Positions 1 through 6,523 of a DNA stretch of 23,393 nt are shown one piece after another; position 1 is the stretch's first letter, and each line of letters opens with the position of its first letter. The notes beneath the pieces are model-generated. The model had not been told where the DNA came from and ran no database searches. It saw only the letters and a list, made by a program, of their open reading frames with translations. The DNA lies in contig PBQF01000080.1 in the NCBI GenBank assembly GCA_002724975.1, positions 1-23,393 of the forward strand. The letters are read 5' to 3'. The position numbers and the translations under genes were made by a program. The stretch is from Parcubacteria group bacterium. GTDB taxonomy: Bacteria; Patescibacteriota; Minisyncoccia; Phycocordibacterales; GCA-002724975.

Positions 1-290
1 GTTGATATATACAGCCTATTTGATCGATAATTTTTTTTTCTACTGGAGATGCCCCTGTATAATCAATATTTTTTATCCATACTAATACATTTTGCAGATT
101 ATTTTTATCATCTACAATAAAGCTTTCATTAAACATATCGCTGCTATGTGCATTTCCGCATATAGGGTCAGAGTCCATTTTAAGTAATTTTTTATTTGGT
201 AATTCCCCTTCATATTTAATATTTCCAGTTAAAGTACCTGAAAAAATAAATGAATACATCATTGAGATAATTATTAATATTATTTTCATA
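1..290 (-). CDS. Secreted protein with carboxypeptidase-regulatory/cupredoxin-like N-terminal region (partial, C-terminus beyond the window)
   Basis: The reading frame is open from an ATG at 288-290 down to base 1 (96 codons seen), so only the N-terminal part is present. AGGAC sits five bases before the ATG. The protein begins with a hydrophobic segment of about 17 residues that looks like a signal peptide, so export is expected. After it come a short beta-like stretch and the motifs DPICGNAH (residues 41-48) and DQIGCIY (89-95). I associate this pattern with exported proteins of Ignavibacteria, Marinimicrobia and relatives that are annotated as carboxypeptidase-regulatory-like or plastocyanin-like. 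Cysteines at 44 and 93 and the His at 48 could bind metal or form a disulfide; that is inference. It points the same way as tatA, 135 bp downstream of it, and has no visible link to the aromatic pathway. Confidence 0.6.
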
Positions 291-319
291 TTTATGTCCT
301 TTTAAATTATTGTTTTTAG

Positions 320-329
320 TAACAAGTTA
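320..329. promoter_or_regulatory. Short palindrome TAACAAGTTA, copy 1
   Basis: TAAC-AA-GTTA is a ten-base palindrome with a two-base centre. It lies 30 bp upstream of the start codon of the minus-strand secreted-protein gene. An identical copy occurs at 706-715 upstream of the benzoyl-CoA reductase genes. Both sit in intergenic DNA, which would suit a shared operator, but the motif is A+T-rich and could recur by chance. Confidence 0.25.
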
Positions 330-425
330 AATATATTTCGATTTGCTATATTCTTATGTATTCATCCCTATATTAAGCTAGGATTGTATATTTAAGATTC
401 AATTCGAAAATTCATTAATAATTAT

Positions 426-599
426 TTAATCCTTGTTTTCGGCTGTAAAGTCCATTCCTTCTGAGACATCCTTTGTGGCTTTCCTAAATTCTTTAATCCC
501 TCTGCCCATACCTTTTGCTAGCTCAGGCAGCCTTTTTCCTCCGAACAATAATAATATTACAAGAAATATTATAATAATTTCTGGGGCTCCAAATGACAT
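426..599 (-). CDS. tatA: Twin-arginine translocase subunit TatA/TatE-like
   Basis: This 57-residue protein is a typical small TatA, which oligomerises in the inner membrane to form the passage used by folded Tat substrates. An N-terminal Gly/Pro-Glu stretch is followed by a transmembrane helix (about residues 7-19). Then comes the FGGKRLPELAKGMGRGIKEF block (residues 19-38), which carries the conserved FG hinge and the amphipathic helix, and a short charged tail. The start is supported by AAGGAG five bases upstream of the ATG. It is transcribed away from the aromatic cluster, and no tatB or tatC is nearby in the window. Not visibly connected to the pathway, although Tat is the route for many exported cofactor-bearing proteins. 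The assignment to TatA rather than TatB rests on the short length and the FGGKRLPEL signature. Confidence 0.9.
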   Translation of the reverse strand: MSFGAPEIIIIFLVILLLFGGKRLPELAKGMGRGIKEFRKATKDVSEGMDFTAENKD

Positions 600-645
600 A
601 TATGCTCCTTAATGTTTTTACTTTTATTTATATGCAACAATATAC

Positions 646-673
646 TATATTAAGATATTAATATCCTAATATA
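646..673. promoter_or_regulatory. 28-bp near-perfect inverted repeat, candidate operator
   Basis: Two 14-base arms meet without a spacer at 659/660, with a single mismatch (653 against 666). The inner 12 bases, GATATTAATATC (654-665), are a perfect palindrome. It lies about 47 bp upstream of the tatA start and about 240 bp upstream of bcrC. No T-tract follows it, so a dimeric regulator site is more likely than a terminator. The all-A/T arms reduce its statistical weight. Confidence 0.4.
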
Positions 674-681
674 ATATGAAA

Positions 682-709
682 TTGATTGGTATTTTAGGTT
701 TTTTATAAC
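682..709 (+). promoter_or_regulatory. Candidate sigma70-like promoter with overlapping palindrome
   Basis: TTGATT (682-687) and TATAAC (704-709) are separated by 16 bases, close to a bacterial housekeeping promoter. The palindrome TAACAAGTTA (706-715) overlaps the -10 element, which is where a repressor would act. A start here would give a leader of nearly 200 nt before bcrC. If the host is Bacteroidota-like its consensus may differ, so this is weak. Confidence 0.25.
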
Positions 710-715
710 AAGTTA
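706..715. promoter_or_regulatory. Short palindrome TAACAAGTTA, copy 2
   Basis: Identical to the ten-base palindrome at 320-329. A one-base variant, TAACAAATTA, lies at 22550-22559 upstream of the mocA-like gene. A shared operator is possible but unproven in such A+T-rich DNA. Confidence 0.25.
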
Positions 716-819
716 AAATTTTGTTTAGGATGCTGTATTAAAACAAAGGAAAATAATTAATAATAATGTATTGGCCAGTAAAATCATTTGCAGAAATTAA
801 AAAAAGCATAATCAACGCA

Positions 820-846
820 TTAGACATGAATTTTAGTTATTATAAT
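820..846 (+). promoter_or_regulatory. Candidate promoter proximal to bcrC
   Basis: A perfect TATAAT hexamer (841-846) is preceded by TTAGAC (820-825) with a slightly short 15-base spacer. Transcription from here would begin near 853 and leave a leader of about 58 nt before the bcrC start at 911, a more usual length than for the upstream candidate. It is supported only by sequence likeness. Confidence 0.3.
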
Positions 847-910
847 TAATCTCTAATAAAAAAACTTAAAAAAACATTAATTAGATTTTGTTGGATTAAA
901 AAGGGAAAAT

Positions 911-2077
911 ATGAGCAGTTCATTAGTTTTTGATGAATGGAAGAATCAATCTCTAGAAGAAATTCTATGGTTGTGCCAAGAAATGGTAGAAGATACTGAA
1001 ATGCCAACAGCCAAAAAATGGAGAAAAAATGGTGGTAAAATCTTGGGTCATTTCCAAGTATATTTCCCAGAAGAAATAGCACATGCTGCTGGAATGTTAC
1101 CATTGAAAATCTGTGGTTCATCTGTTGAATGTAGGCATGCAGATAGTCGATTTGGGTCTTATCTATGTTCAATTTTAAAAACATCACTTGAACAGGTGCT
1201 CAGTGAAAGATTAGAGCTGGATATGTTTGTTACCCATCCAATATGTGATGCTGCACGAAATCTTGGGTCAGTATGGGGACGTAATTTTGAATATCCATGT
1301 CAAATTTTATATTTACCACAGAACCCAAATTCTAAATATTCTGTACAATATTTACGTGATGAATATGAACGTCTCAAAGAAACAATCGAAAAAATTGCTG
1401 GTACGACAATTTCTGATGATGATTTAAAATATTCAATTTCGGTTTTTAATAAAAATCGTTTTCTTCTACGAAAATTATACGATATCAAACGTCAATCTCC
1501 ATGGCTTGTATCTATAAATGAGGCATATGTATTAACACGAATTGGTTGCATGATTCCTCGTGAGGAGCATAATGAACTCTTAGAAACAGTACTTCCAATG
1601 CTGGATAATAGAAAAGCAAAGAAACAGGATAAAATTAAGGTGGTATTCGAAGGTGGATTTTGTGAACAACCACCCCTTGATATGCTAAGAACTATTGGAC
1701 GTTCATGTTATGTTGTCGATGATGATTTACTAATTGGATTACGGTGGATATTAGATGATGTTAACGATTCAGATCCTTTAAAAGGTTTGGCAGATGCATA
1801 CATTAATAAATCTTCATATAGTCCTGTACAACATGATTTAAGAAAATTAAAAGAAGATATGTTAATGGAAAGGATTAATAGTTCGAATGCAGAAGCTGCG
1901 ATTATTACTGCAGCAAAAATGTGCGAACCGGGGTTAGAAGAACAAGTAACCTATACTCATACCCTAGATGAAGCTGATATTCCATACTTTATGAGTGAAT
2001 TTGAAGAGAATATGACCAGCTTTGATCATCTTGAAATTCAGCTTGAGACATTTGTTGAAAATATAATTTTTGATTAA
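911..2077 (+). CDS. bcrC: Benzoyl-CoA reductase, class I, subunit C (BcrC/BzdN/BadD-like)
   Basis: One of the two subunits that form the [4Fe-4S] catalytic module of ATP-dependent benzoyl-CoA reductase, which reduces benzoyl-CoA by two electrons to cyclohexa-1,5-diene-1-carbonyl-CoA in the cytoplasm. The 388-residue length matches BcrC/BzdN (about 380). It has the 2-hydroxyglutaryl-CoA dehydratase D-component fold, with an early HAAGMLP segment, Cys86, Cys112 in the HPICDAARN block, and the FCEQPPL block containing Cys251. These blocks are the ones I associate with BcrC/BzdN, and the cysteines are the likely cluster ligands. An AAGGG Shine-Dalgarno sequence lies just before the ATG. It is the first gene of the long plus-strand run and is followed after 10 bp by the partner subunit. 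The alternative, a 2-hydroxyacyl-CoA dehydratase subunit, is made unlikely by the neighbouring had, oah and dch genes. Confidence 0.88.
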   Translation: MSSSLVFDEWKNQSLEEILWLCQEMVEDTEMPTAKKWRKNGGKILGHFQVYFPEEIAHAAGMLPLKICGSSVECRHADSRFGSYLCSILKTSLEQVLSERLELDMFVTHPICDAARNLGSVWGRNFEYPCQILYLPQNPNSKYSVQYLRDEYERLKETIEKIAGTTISDDDLKYSISVFNKNRFLLRKLYDIKRQSPWLVSINEAYVLTRIGCMIPREEHNELLETVLPMLDNRKAKKQDKIKVVFEGGFCEQPPLDMLRTIGRSCYVVDDDLLIGLRWILDDVNDSDPLKGLADAYINKSSYSPVQHDLRKLKEDMLMERINSSNAEAAIITAAKMCEPGLEEQVTYTHTLDEADIPYFMSEFEENMTSFDHLEIQLETFVENIIFD

Positions 2078-2087
2078 GGATATAAAG

Positions 2088-3380
2088 ATGAATGATGCGA
2101 AAAATATACTTGGACGAGGTAACCGTGATGGCGCAAAGCTATTTCGGGATTGGTTTAGTGAACTTTCAAAATCAGCCGAGACAGGTAATCCAGCAGCATA
2201 TGTTTTTGTTATGGGAAGTATGGCTGAAATTCTTAGAGTATTTGATTTACCAATGGTATTCCCTGAAATAAATTCTCTGCAAACAGCTGTACGCCATGTT
2301 TCAGATGATTATCTAAATGAAGCGGAGGACTATGGATATTCACCAGATATTTGTGGATATGTTAAAGCGGATGTTGCAATGCAACTTCGTGGGGGTGAAC
2401 ATCCAATGGGACGTATTCCAAAACCCAGCATTGCAGTCTTAACAAATGCATGTAACACCTATTTGAAATGGGGTGAAATTTGGGAAAGAATGCATGGAAC
2501 ACCAATGTTTACTATTGATGTGCCTGCAACTCGCCAGGCAGGTAATCCTAGTATGCCTGGTTCAGAACAATTTGAAAGAGAAAAAAAATATATTGTTGCT
2601 CAATTGGAAGAACTGATTGAACTATGTGAAAAAATTACTGGTATTAAGTTTGATATTGATAAACTACGTGAAATCATGAATAATGCCAATAAAATGAGTA
2701 GTTGTTTTAAACGAATACTCGATTTAAATAAAAGCAAGCCATCACTATTTAATGCACTTACTGATGGTACCATTTATTTGGGTGTTGCAAATACTTTTAG
2801 AGGCACTCCAGAAGGTGTTAAATATTTCAATGATCTTGTTGAGGAGCTTGAATATATGTCTGAAAATGGTATTGGCACTCTGACGGATGAAAAATATAGG
2901 TTGAGTTTCATTGGGGTTCCATGCTATCCTATATTTAGACGATTTAATGAAATGTTCACTGAGTGGGGAGGTACATTTGTAACATCTACCTACCTTTGGT
3001 TTGCGACAGGTGGTGCAAACTTGGGATCAGTATACGATTTAAAAAATCCAATAGAATCGCTGGCACAGGGTATTTTGATTAGTGTACGAGATGCCATGGA
3101 CTCAATGTTTAATCCTGAAATTCCAATGGCTAAAATGATTGACGATTTTTCTTTAGATGGGGTTGTTTATCATCCTATTAAAAGTTGTAGAACGGTATCT
3201 ACTGGATTAGCTGATAACAGACGAGCATTAATGGAAATGAAAGATATTCAAACGTTATTTATTGAATCTGATATGATGGATAAACGGGTTGTTGCAGAAG
3301 CACAAATGAAAAATAGAATTGATGCATTTTTCGAGGGATTAGCATCGCGGAAGTCAAGAGAAGCGGTAGGAGAGGTATAA
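2088..3380 (+). CDS. bcrB: Benzoyl-CoA reductase, class I, subunit B (BcrB/BzdO/BadE-like)
   Basis: Second subunit of the catalytic module, about 430 residues from the preferred start, as usual for BcrB/BzdO. I chose the ATG at 2088 because AAGGA lies seven bases upstream; an upstream in-frame TTG at 2070 would overlap the previous gene and has no ribosome site. Candidate cluster ligands are Cys89 (ICGYVKADV), Cys122 (NACNTYLKW) and Cys367 in IKSCRTVSTGL near the C-terminus. This last motif corresponds to the SCxxxS region of dehydratase D-components and resembles, from memory, the bzd-type O subunit more than the Thauera-type B subunit. It forms a heterodimer with the preceding gene product and receives electrons from the ATPase subunits encoded next. 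Confidence 0.87.
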   Translation: MNDAKNILGRGNRDGAKLFRDWFSELSKSAETGNPAAYVFVMGSMAEILRVFDLPMVFPEINSLQTAVRHVSDDYLNEAEDYGYSPDICGYVKADVAMQLRGGEHPMGRIPKPSIAVLTNACNTYLKWGEIWERMHGTPMFTIDVPATRQAGNPSMPGSEQFEREKKYIVAQLEELIELCEKITGIKFDIDKLREIMNNANKMSSCFKRILDLNKSKPSLFNALTDGTIYLGVANTFRGTPEGVKYFNDLVEELEYMSENGIGTLTDEKYRLSFIGVPCYPIFRRFNEMFTEWGGTFVTSTYLWFATGGANLGSVYDLKNPIESLAQGILISVRDAMDSMFNPEIPMAKMIDDFSLDGVVYHPIKSCRTVSTGLADNRRALMEMKDIQTLFIESDMMDKRVVAEAQMKNRIDAFFEGLASRKSREAVGEV

Positions 3381-3381
3381 T

Positions 3382-4194
3382 ATGGCATATGGAGCAGGAG
3401 TTGATGTTGGATCGACACAAACCAAAGCAGTAATAATTGATGAAGATAGCAAGATTGTAAGCCGTTCATTAATTGAAACTGGAGCAAACGTTGTTAAGGC
3501 GGCAGAAAAAGCATTTCTAATAGCACTGGAAGATGGAAACCTACGTGAAGAAGAAGTAGCCTATGTCATAGGTACGGGATATGGAAGATATAAGGTTACG
3601 TTTGGTAATGCACAAGTAACGGAAATCAGTTGTCATGGGCGTGGAGCCGTTCATATATTTCCGAATACACGAACTGTTTTAGATATGGGTGGCCAGGATA
3701 CTAAAGCAATAAGTATTAGTGAAAACGGCGAAATAATTGACTTTTGCATGAATGATAAATGCGCTGCTGGAACAGGCAGATTTCTAGGTGCAGCTTCAAT
3801 TGCATTGGATATTCCTATTGATGATTTAGGACCAACTGCATTACAATCCAAAAAACCTGTAAAGATCAGTACTACCTGTACAGTATTTGCAGAAACTGAG
3901 GTTCTTTCCTGGTTGGGTAAAGGTAAAAAAATTCAAGATATCTTAATGGGTGTTCATTCCTCCATAGCTTCTCGTTCTGTTTCACTGCTCCGCAGAGTTG
4001 GAATTACAGATCAGATAACATTTACTGGTGGAGTTGCAAAAAATATAGGAATGATTGAAGTATTAAATAGAGTATTAGGGATGAAAATGAATGTAAGTGA
4101 TGATTCACCGTATATGGGTGCATTAGGCGCTGCAATGTTTGCCCTAGACCACATTTTTGAAAGCAGGATTCCTTTAAGGGAAACAATAGAATGA
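3382..4194 (+). CDS. Benzoyl-CoA reductase ATPase/activator subunit, short type (BcrD/BzdP/BzdQ-like)
   Basis: A 270-residue member of the BadF/BadG/BcrA/BcrD ASKHA ATPase family. In class I reductases two such subunits share one [4Fe-4S] cluster and couple ATP hydrolysis to low-potential electron transfer into the catalytic module. Visible are phosphate-1 GVDVGSTQTK (residues 6-15), phosphate-2 DMGGQDTK, the cluster Cys127 in NDKCAAGTG, Cys166 in STTCTVFAETEV, and the nucleotide motif FTGGVAKN. AGGAGAGG precedes the ATG, and the last bases overlap the next gene by four (ATGA). By length it is nearest to BcrD, or to either small bzd-type subunit; I cannot settle the letter. A stand-alone dehydratase activator (HgdC type) would look alike, but the pairing with a second ATPase gene favours benzoyl-CoA reductase. 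Confidence 0.82.
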   Translation: MAYGAGVDVGSTQTKAVIIDEDSKIVSRSLIETGANVVKAAEKAFLIALEDGNLREEEVAYVIGTGYGRYKVTFGNAQVTEISCHGRGAVHIFPNTRTVLDMGGQDTKAISISENGEIIDFCMNDKCAAGTGRFLGAASIALDIPIDDLGPTALQSKKPVKISTTCTVFAETEVLSWLGKGKKIQDILMGVHSSIASRSVSLLRRVGITDQITFTGGVAKNIGMIEVLNRVLGMKMNVSDDSPYMGALGAAMFALDHIFESRIPLRETIE

Positions 4195-5243
4195 AATATG
4201 TAGCTGGAATTGACGTGGGTTCAACCTATACCAAAGTGGTTTTATTATCGCCTGATAATGAAATTATGGGTAAGGATATATTACCAACTGGATTCAAACT
4301 AACTGAGGTTTCACGAAAAGTGTTTGATAATGTCTTATTATCTTCAGGATTGTCTGAGGATGATATTGGTTATATTATTGCTACAGGATATGGAAGACAC
4401 AGAGTCGATTATTGTGATTTAACTGTAACTGATTTAACTTCAACTGCGAGAGGGTCTAACCTGTTATTTCCAGGGACTATGACCGTTTTGGATATTGGTG
4501 GACAAACAATGAAAGCCAGCCGATTAGACGAAAATGTAAAAGTAAAGTCATTTAGGTTGAATGATAAATGCGCTGCTGGAACTGGTGCATTTTTAGAAAA
4601 AACAGCACGGTATATGGGATATGATACTGAAGAGATTGGACCGCTTGTGTTAACATCAAAAGAAACAGTTCCAATTTCCGGAGTTTGCGCTGTATTTGCT
4701 GAATCTGAAGTTATTAATCAACTTTCATTAGGCTCTGCACCATCTGATATTATGTATGGTGCGATGTCTTCTCTGGTAAAACGTGCAATACAACTTTTGA
4801 AACGAGTAAAAATGGAACCTAACGTTACGCTCTCTGGGGGTATTATGCGATTCCCCTCCATGATTAAATTATTAGAAGATCAGCTTGAAGATGGCATTCT
4901 AAATGTTCCAGAGGGTGATTTAGTACAGTTTACTACAGCAGTAGGAGCAGCTACATTGGCACTCCAAAGAATGAAGGTAATTGTAACTGCTGGCGTGAGT
5001 AACGTGTGTGATATATCACCCTCAAACAAGGATAAGCTTAAATCTGATGGATGGGAAAAACAATTTACGTGTAGCGAGCCAAGACTATCAGAAGCAATAG
5101 ATTTATTTAAATCATTAAGGAGGGAAGTTCATCTTGAACCTTTAATAGAGCAAGACAAACCCATGGGATCGAATTGTGATGCCTGTTATATGTCTTGCAG
5201 TGATGAAATGAAAACAATATGGACTCGTAAGCTGAATAACTAA
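4191..5243 (+). CDS. Benzoyl-CoA reductase ATPase/activator subunit with Cys-rich C-terminal extension (BcrA/BzdP/BzdQ-like)
   Basis: Second ASKHA ATPase subunit, 350 residues. It has GIDVGSTYTK near the N-terminus, DIGGQTMKA, Cys127 in NDKCAAGTG, Cys166 in SGVCAVFAESEV, and LSGGI. Both cluster cysteines fall at the same residue numbers as in the preceding subunit, consistent with a heterodimer that shares one [4Fe-4S] cluster. The ASKHA fold should end near residue 262, after AVGAATLALQR. About 85 further residues follow, with five cysteines, including Cys329, Cys332 and Cys336 (CDACYMSC). This tail is not part of the core fold and might hold another metal site. Total length lies between bzd-type ATPase subunits (about 290) and Thauera-type BcrA (about 436). 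Translationally coupled to the previous gene by a four-base overlap. Confidence 0.8.
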   Translation: MKYVAGIDVGSTYTKVVLLSPDNEIMGKDILPTGFKLTEVSRKVFDNVLLSSGLSEDDIGYIIATGYGRHRVDYCDLTVTDLTSTARGSNLLFPGTMTVLDIGGQTMKASRLDENVKVKSFRLNDKCAAGTGAFLEKTARYMGYDTEEIGPLVLTSKETVPISGVCAVFAESEVINQLSLGSAPSDIMYGAMSSLVKRAIQLLKRVKMEPNVTLSGGIMRFPSMIKLLEDQLEDGILNVPEGDLVQFTTAVGAATLALQRMKVIVTAGVSNVCDISPSNKDKLKSDGWEKQFTCSEPRLSEAIDLFKSLRREVHLEPLIEQDKPMGSNCDACYMSCSDEMKTIWTRKLNN

Positions 5244-5263
5244 TAGTTGATATAAGGGATATT

Positions 5264-6505
5264 ATGCAAAAAATAAAAACAACATTTGATATATTTTCAT
5301 TTTACGATAAAGTCAAAACAAGTGGAAAAAAAATTGCCTGGTGTTCAGCATTTGCGCCTACAGAAGTACTTATGGCTATGGATATCATTCCTGTATATCC
5401 TGAAAACCATGCGGCAATTCTAGGTGCACTTTCTCCAAACAGAAATCCTGATCATCCATACAGTGAAGATCCAATAGAAATTTCAGAAAACAATGGATTA
5501 CGCTCACCTAAACTCTGCAAATATGCTCTAAGTGATATAGGGATATTGCTTAGTGAGAGTGAATCTCCTATCAATGGTCTTCCTGATGCAGATATGTTTT
5601 ATGCTTGTAACAGTCAGTGTTCTGTGGTTGAGAGATGGGGTGATATAGTACAAGATATTTTTTTAAAACAGAACAAAGATGTCCCTCATTATGTGTTAAG
5701 GGCCCCTTCATTAACAAAAAAAGAAGAGCATACTCAAGAAGAATTAGATGATTTTAAAAAACAGATAGAAAATCATGTCAAAGAAATTTGTTCTCGTTTT
5801 CATCTAACCTATGATGAAAAAAAGTTAATTGAAATTGTAGAAGAGTCAAATAAGGCAAATCAGCTATGGCAGAAGTGTCTTCAGTTATCAAAAAGAAAAC
5901 CTGCTCCATGGACTGATTTAGATGCATTTACGGCAATGGCTCCAATTGTAATAGCAAGAGGGACAAAGGAATGCACAGCTTATTATGCATCTCTTTTAGA
6001 TGAACTTGAAGAACGTATAGCAAATAAAATTCATGCTATTCCGAATGAAGAAATCCGTTTGGTTTGGGATGCAATTCCAATTTGGCCTAGGAAAAATTGG
6101 CTGGCCCAATTTTGTGAAGAAAGGAATGTCGTTTTTGTTGCAAGTACATATACGCATAGTTGGTGGTTTAACTTTGATGCTAATAACGCAATGAATTCAC
6201 TTGTTAAAAGATATGCTTGGAATACTATGAATAGATCGAAAGATTGGATTTTAAATTGGACTTTAGATATGGTGTCTGATTATAAAGCTGATGGAATTGT
6301 TGCTCATTGGAATAATAGCTGTGGAATCTGGAATAGCTATGTTAAAAGACGATTACCAGGATACGAAGAAGCCGGAATTCCTACAGTATTAATTGAAGCC
6401 GATATGGTAGATGCCCGTTTCTTTGATGAGGATAGGATAACCAGACAATTGGATGATTTTATTCAGTCCTTAAAAAATAGTAAAGAAGTTATTAGAATGG
6501 TATAA
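5264..6505 (+). CDS. Additional 2-hydroxyacyl-CoA dehydratase D-component/BcrB-like protein
   Basis: A 413-residue protein of the 2-hydroxyglutaryl-CoA dehydratase D-component family, to which BcrB and BcrC also belong. N-terminal IAWCSAFAPTE (Cys27) matches the family's start of the first domain. Cys85 (KLCKYALSD), Cys115 and Cys119 (ACNSQC), and Cys353 in WNNSCGIWNSY lie where the BcrB-like protein at 2088 has Cys89, Cys122 and Cys367. It ends with VLIEADMVDARFF, like the C-terminus of BcrB. It follows the four reductase genes by 20 bp, so it is a fifth gene of the same transcript. Standard class I reductases have four subunits, so its role is open: an alternative catalytic subunit, an extra electron-transfer subunit, or part of a separate dehydratase sharing the activator. 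Family membership is firm; function is inference. Confidence 0.72.
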   Translation: MQKIKTTFDIFSFYDKVKTSGKKIAWCSAFAPTEVLMAMDIIPVYPENHAAILGALSPNRNPDHPYSEDPIEISENNGLRSPKLCKYALSDIGILLSESESPINGLPDADMFYACNSQCSVVERWGDIVQDIFLKQNKDVPHYVLRAPSLTKKEEHTQEELDDFKKQIENHVKEICSRFHLTYDEKKLIEIVEESNKANQLWQKCLQLSKRKPAPWTDLDAFTAMAPIVIARGTKECTAYYASLLDELEERIANKIHAIPNEEIRLVWDAIPIWPRKNWLAQFCEERNVVFVASTYTHSWWFNFDANNAMNSLVKRYAWNTMNRSKDWILNWTLDMVSDYKADGIVAHWNNSCGIWNSYVKRRLPGYEEAGIPTVLIEADMVDARFFDEDRITRQLDDFIQSLKNSKEVIRMV

Positions 6506-6523
6506 TTAGAAAAACTATATTAC

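Larger units (their letters stand above)
600..910. other. Divergent intergenic region between tatA and the benzoyl-CoA reductase operon
   Basis: This 311-bp stretch is very A+T-rich and I find no convincing gene in it on either strand. A minus-strand frame that enters it at the right end is a shadow of the bcrC gene. It should hold the promoters for tatA (leftward) and for the long aromatic operon (rightward). Visible signals are a 28-bp inverted repeat at 646-673, a TAACAAGTTA palindrome at 706-715, and two candidate promoters described separately. Confidence 0.6.

Noticed and set aside
846..1187. Minus-strand open frame of about 113 codons over the start of bcrC
   Set aside because: It lies opposite a clearly conserved gene, has a low-complexity hydrophobic translation and no recognisable domain or ribosome site; it is a shadow frame.
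911..6505. Reading the first five genes as a 2-hydroxyacyl-CoA dehydratase system instead of benzoyl-CoA reductase
   Set aside because: The families overlap, but two paired ATPase subunits, BcrC/BcrB-specific blocks and linked had, oah and dch genes point to benzoyl-CoA reductase. The idea stays open only for the fifth gene.
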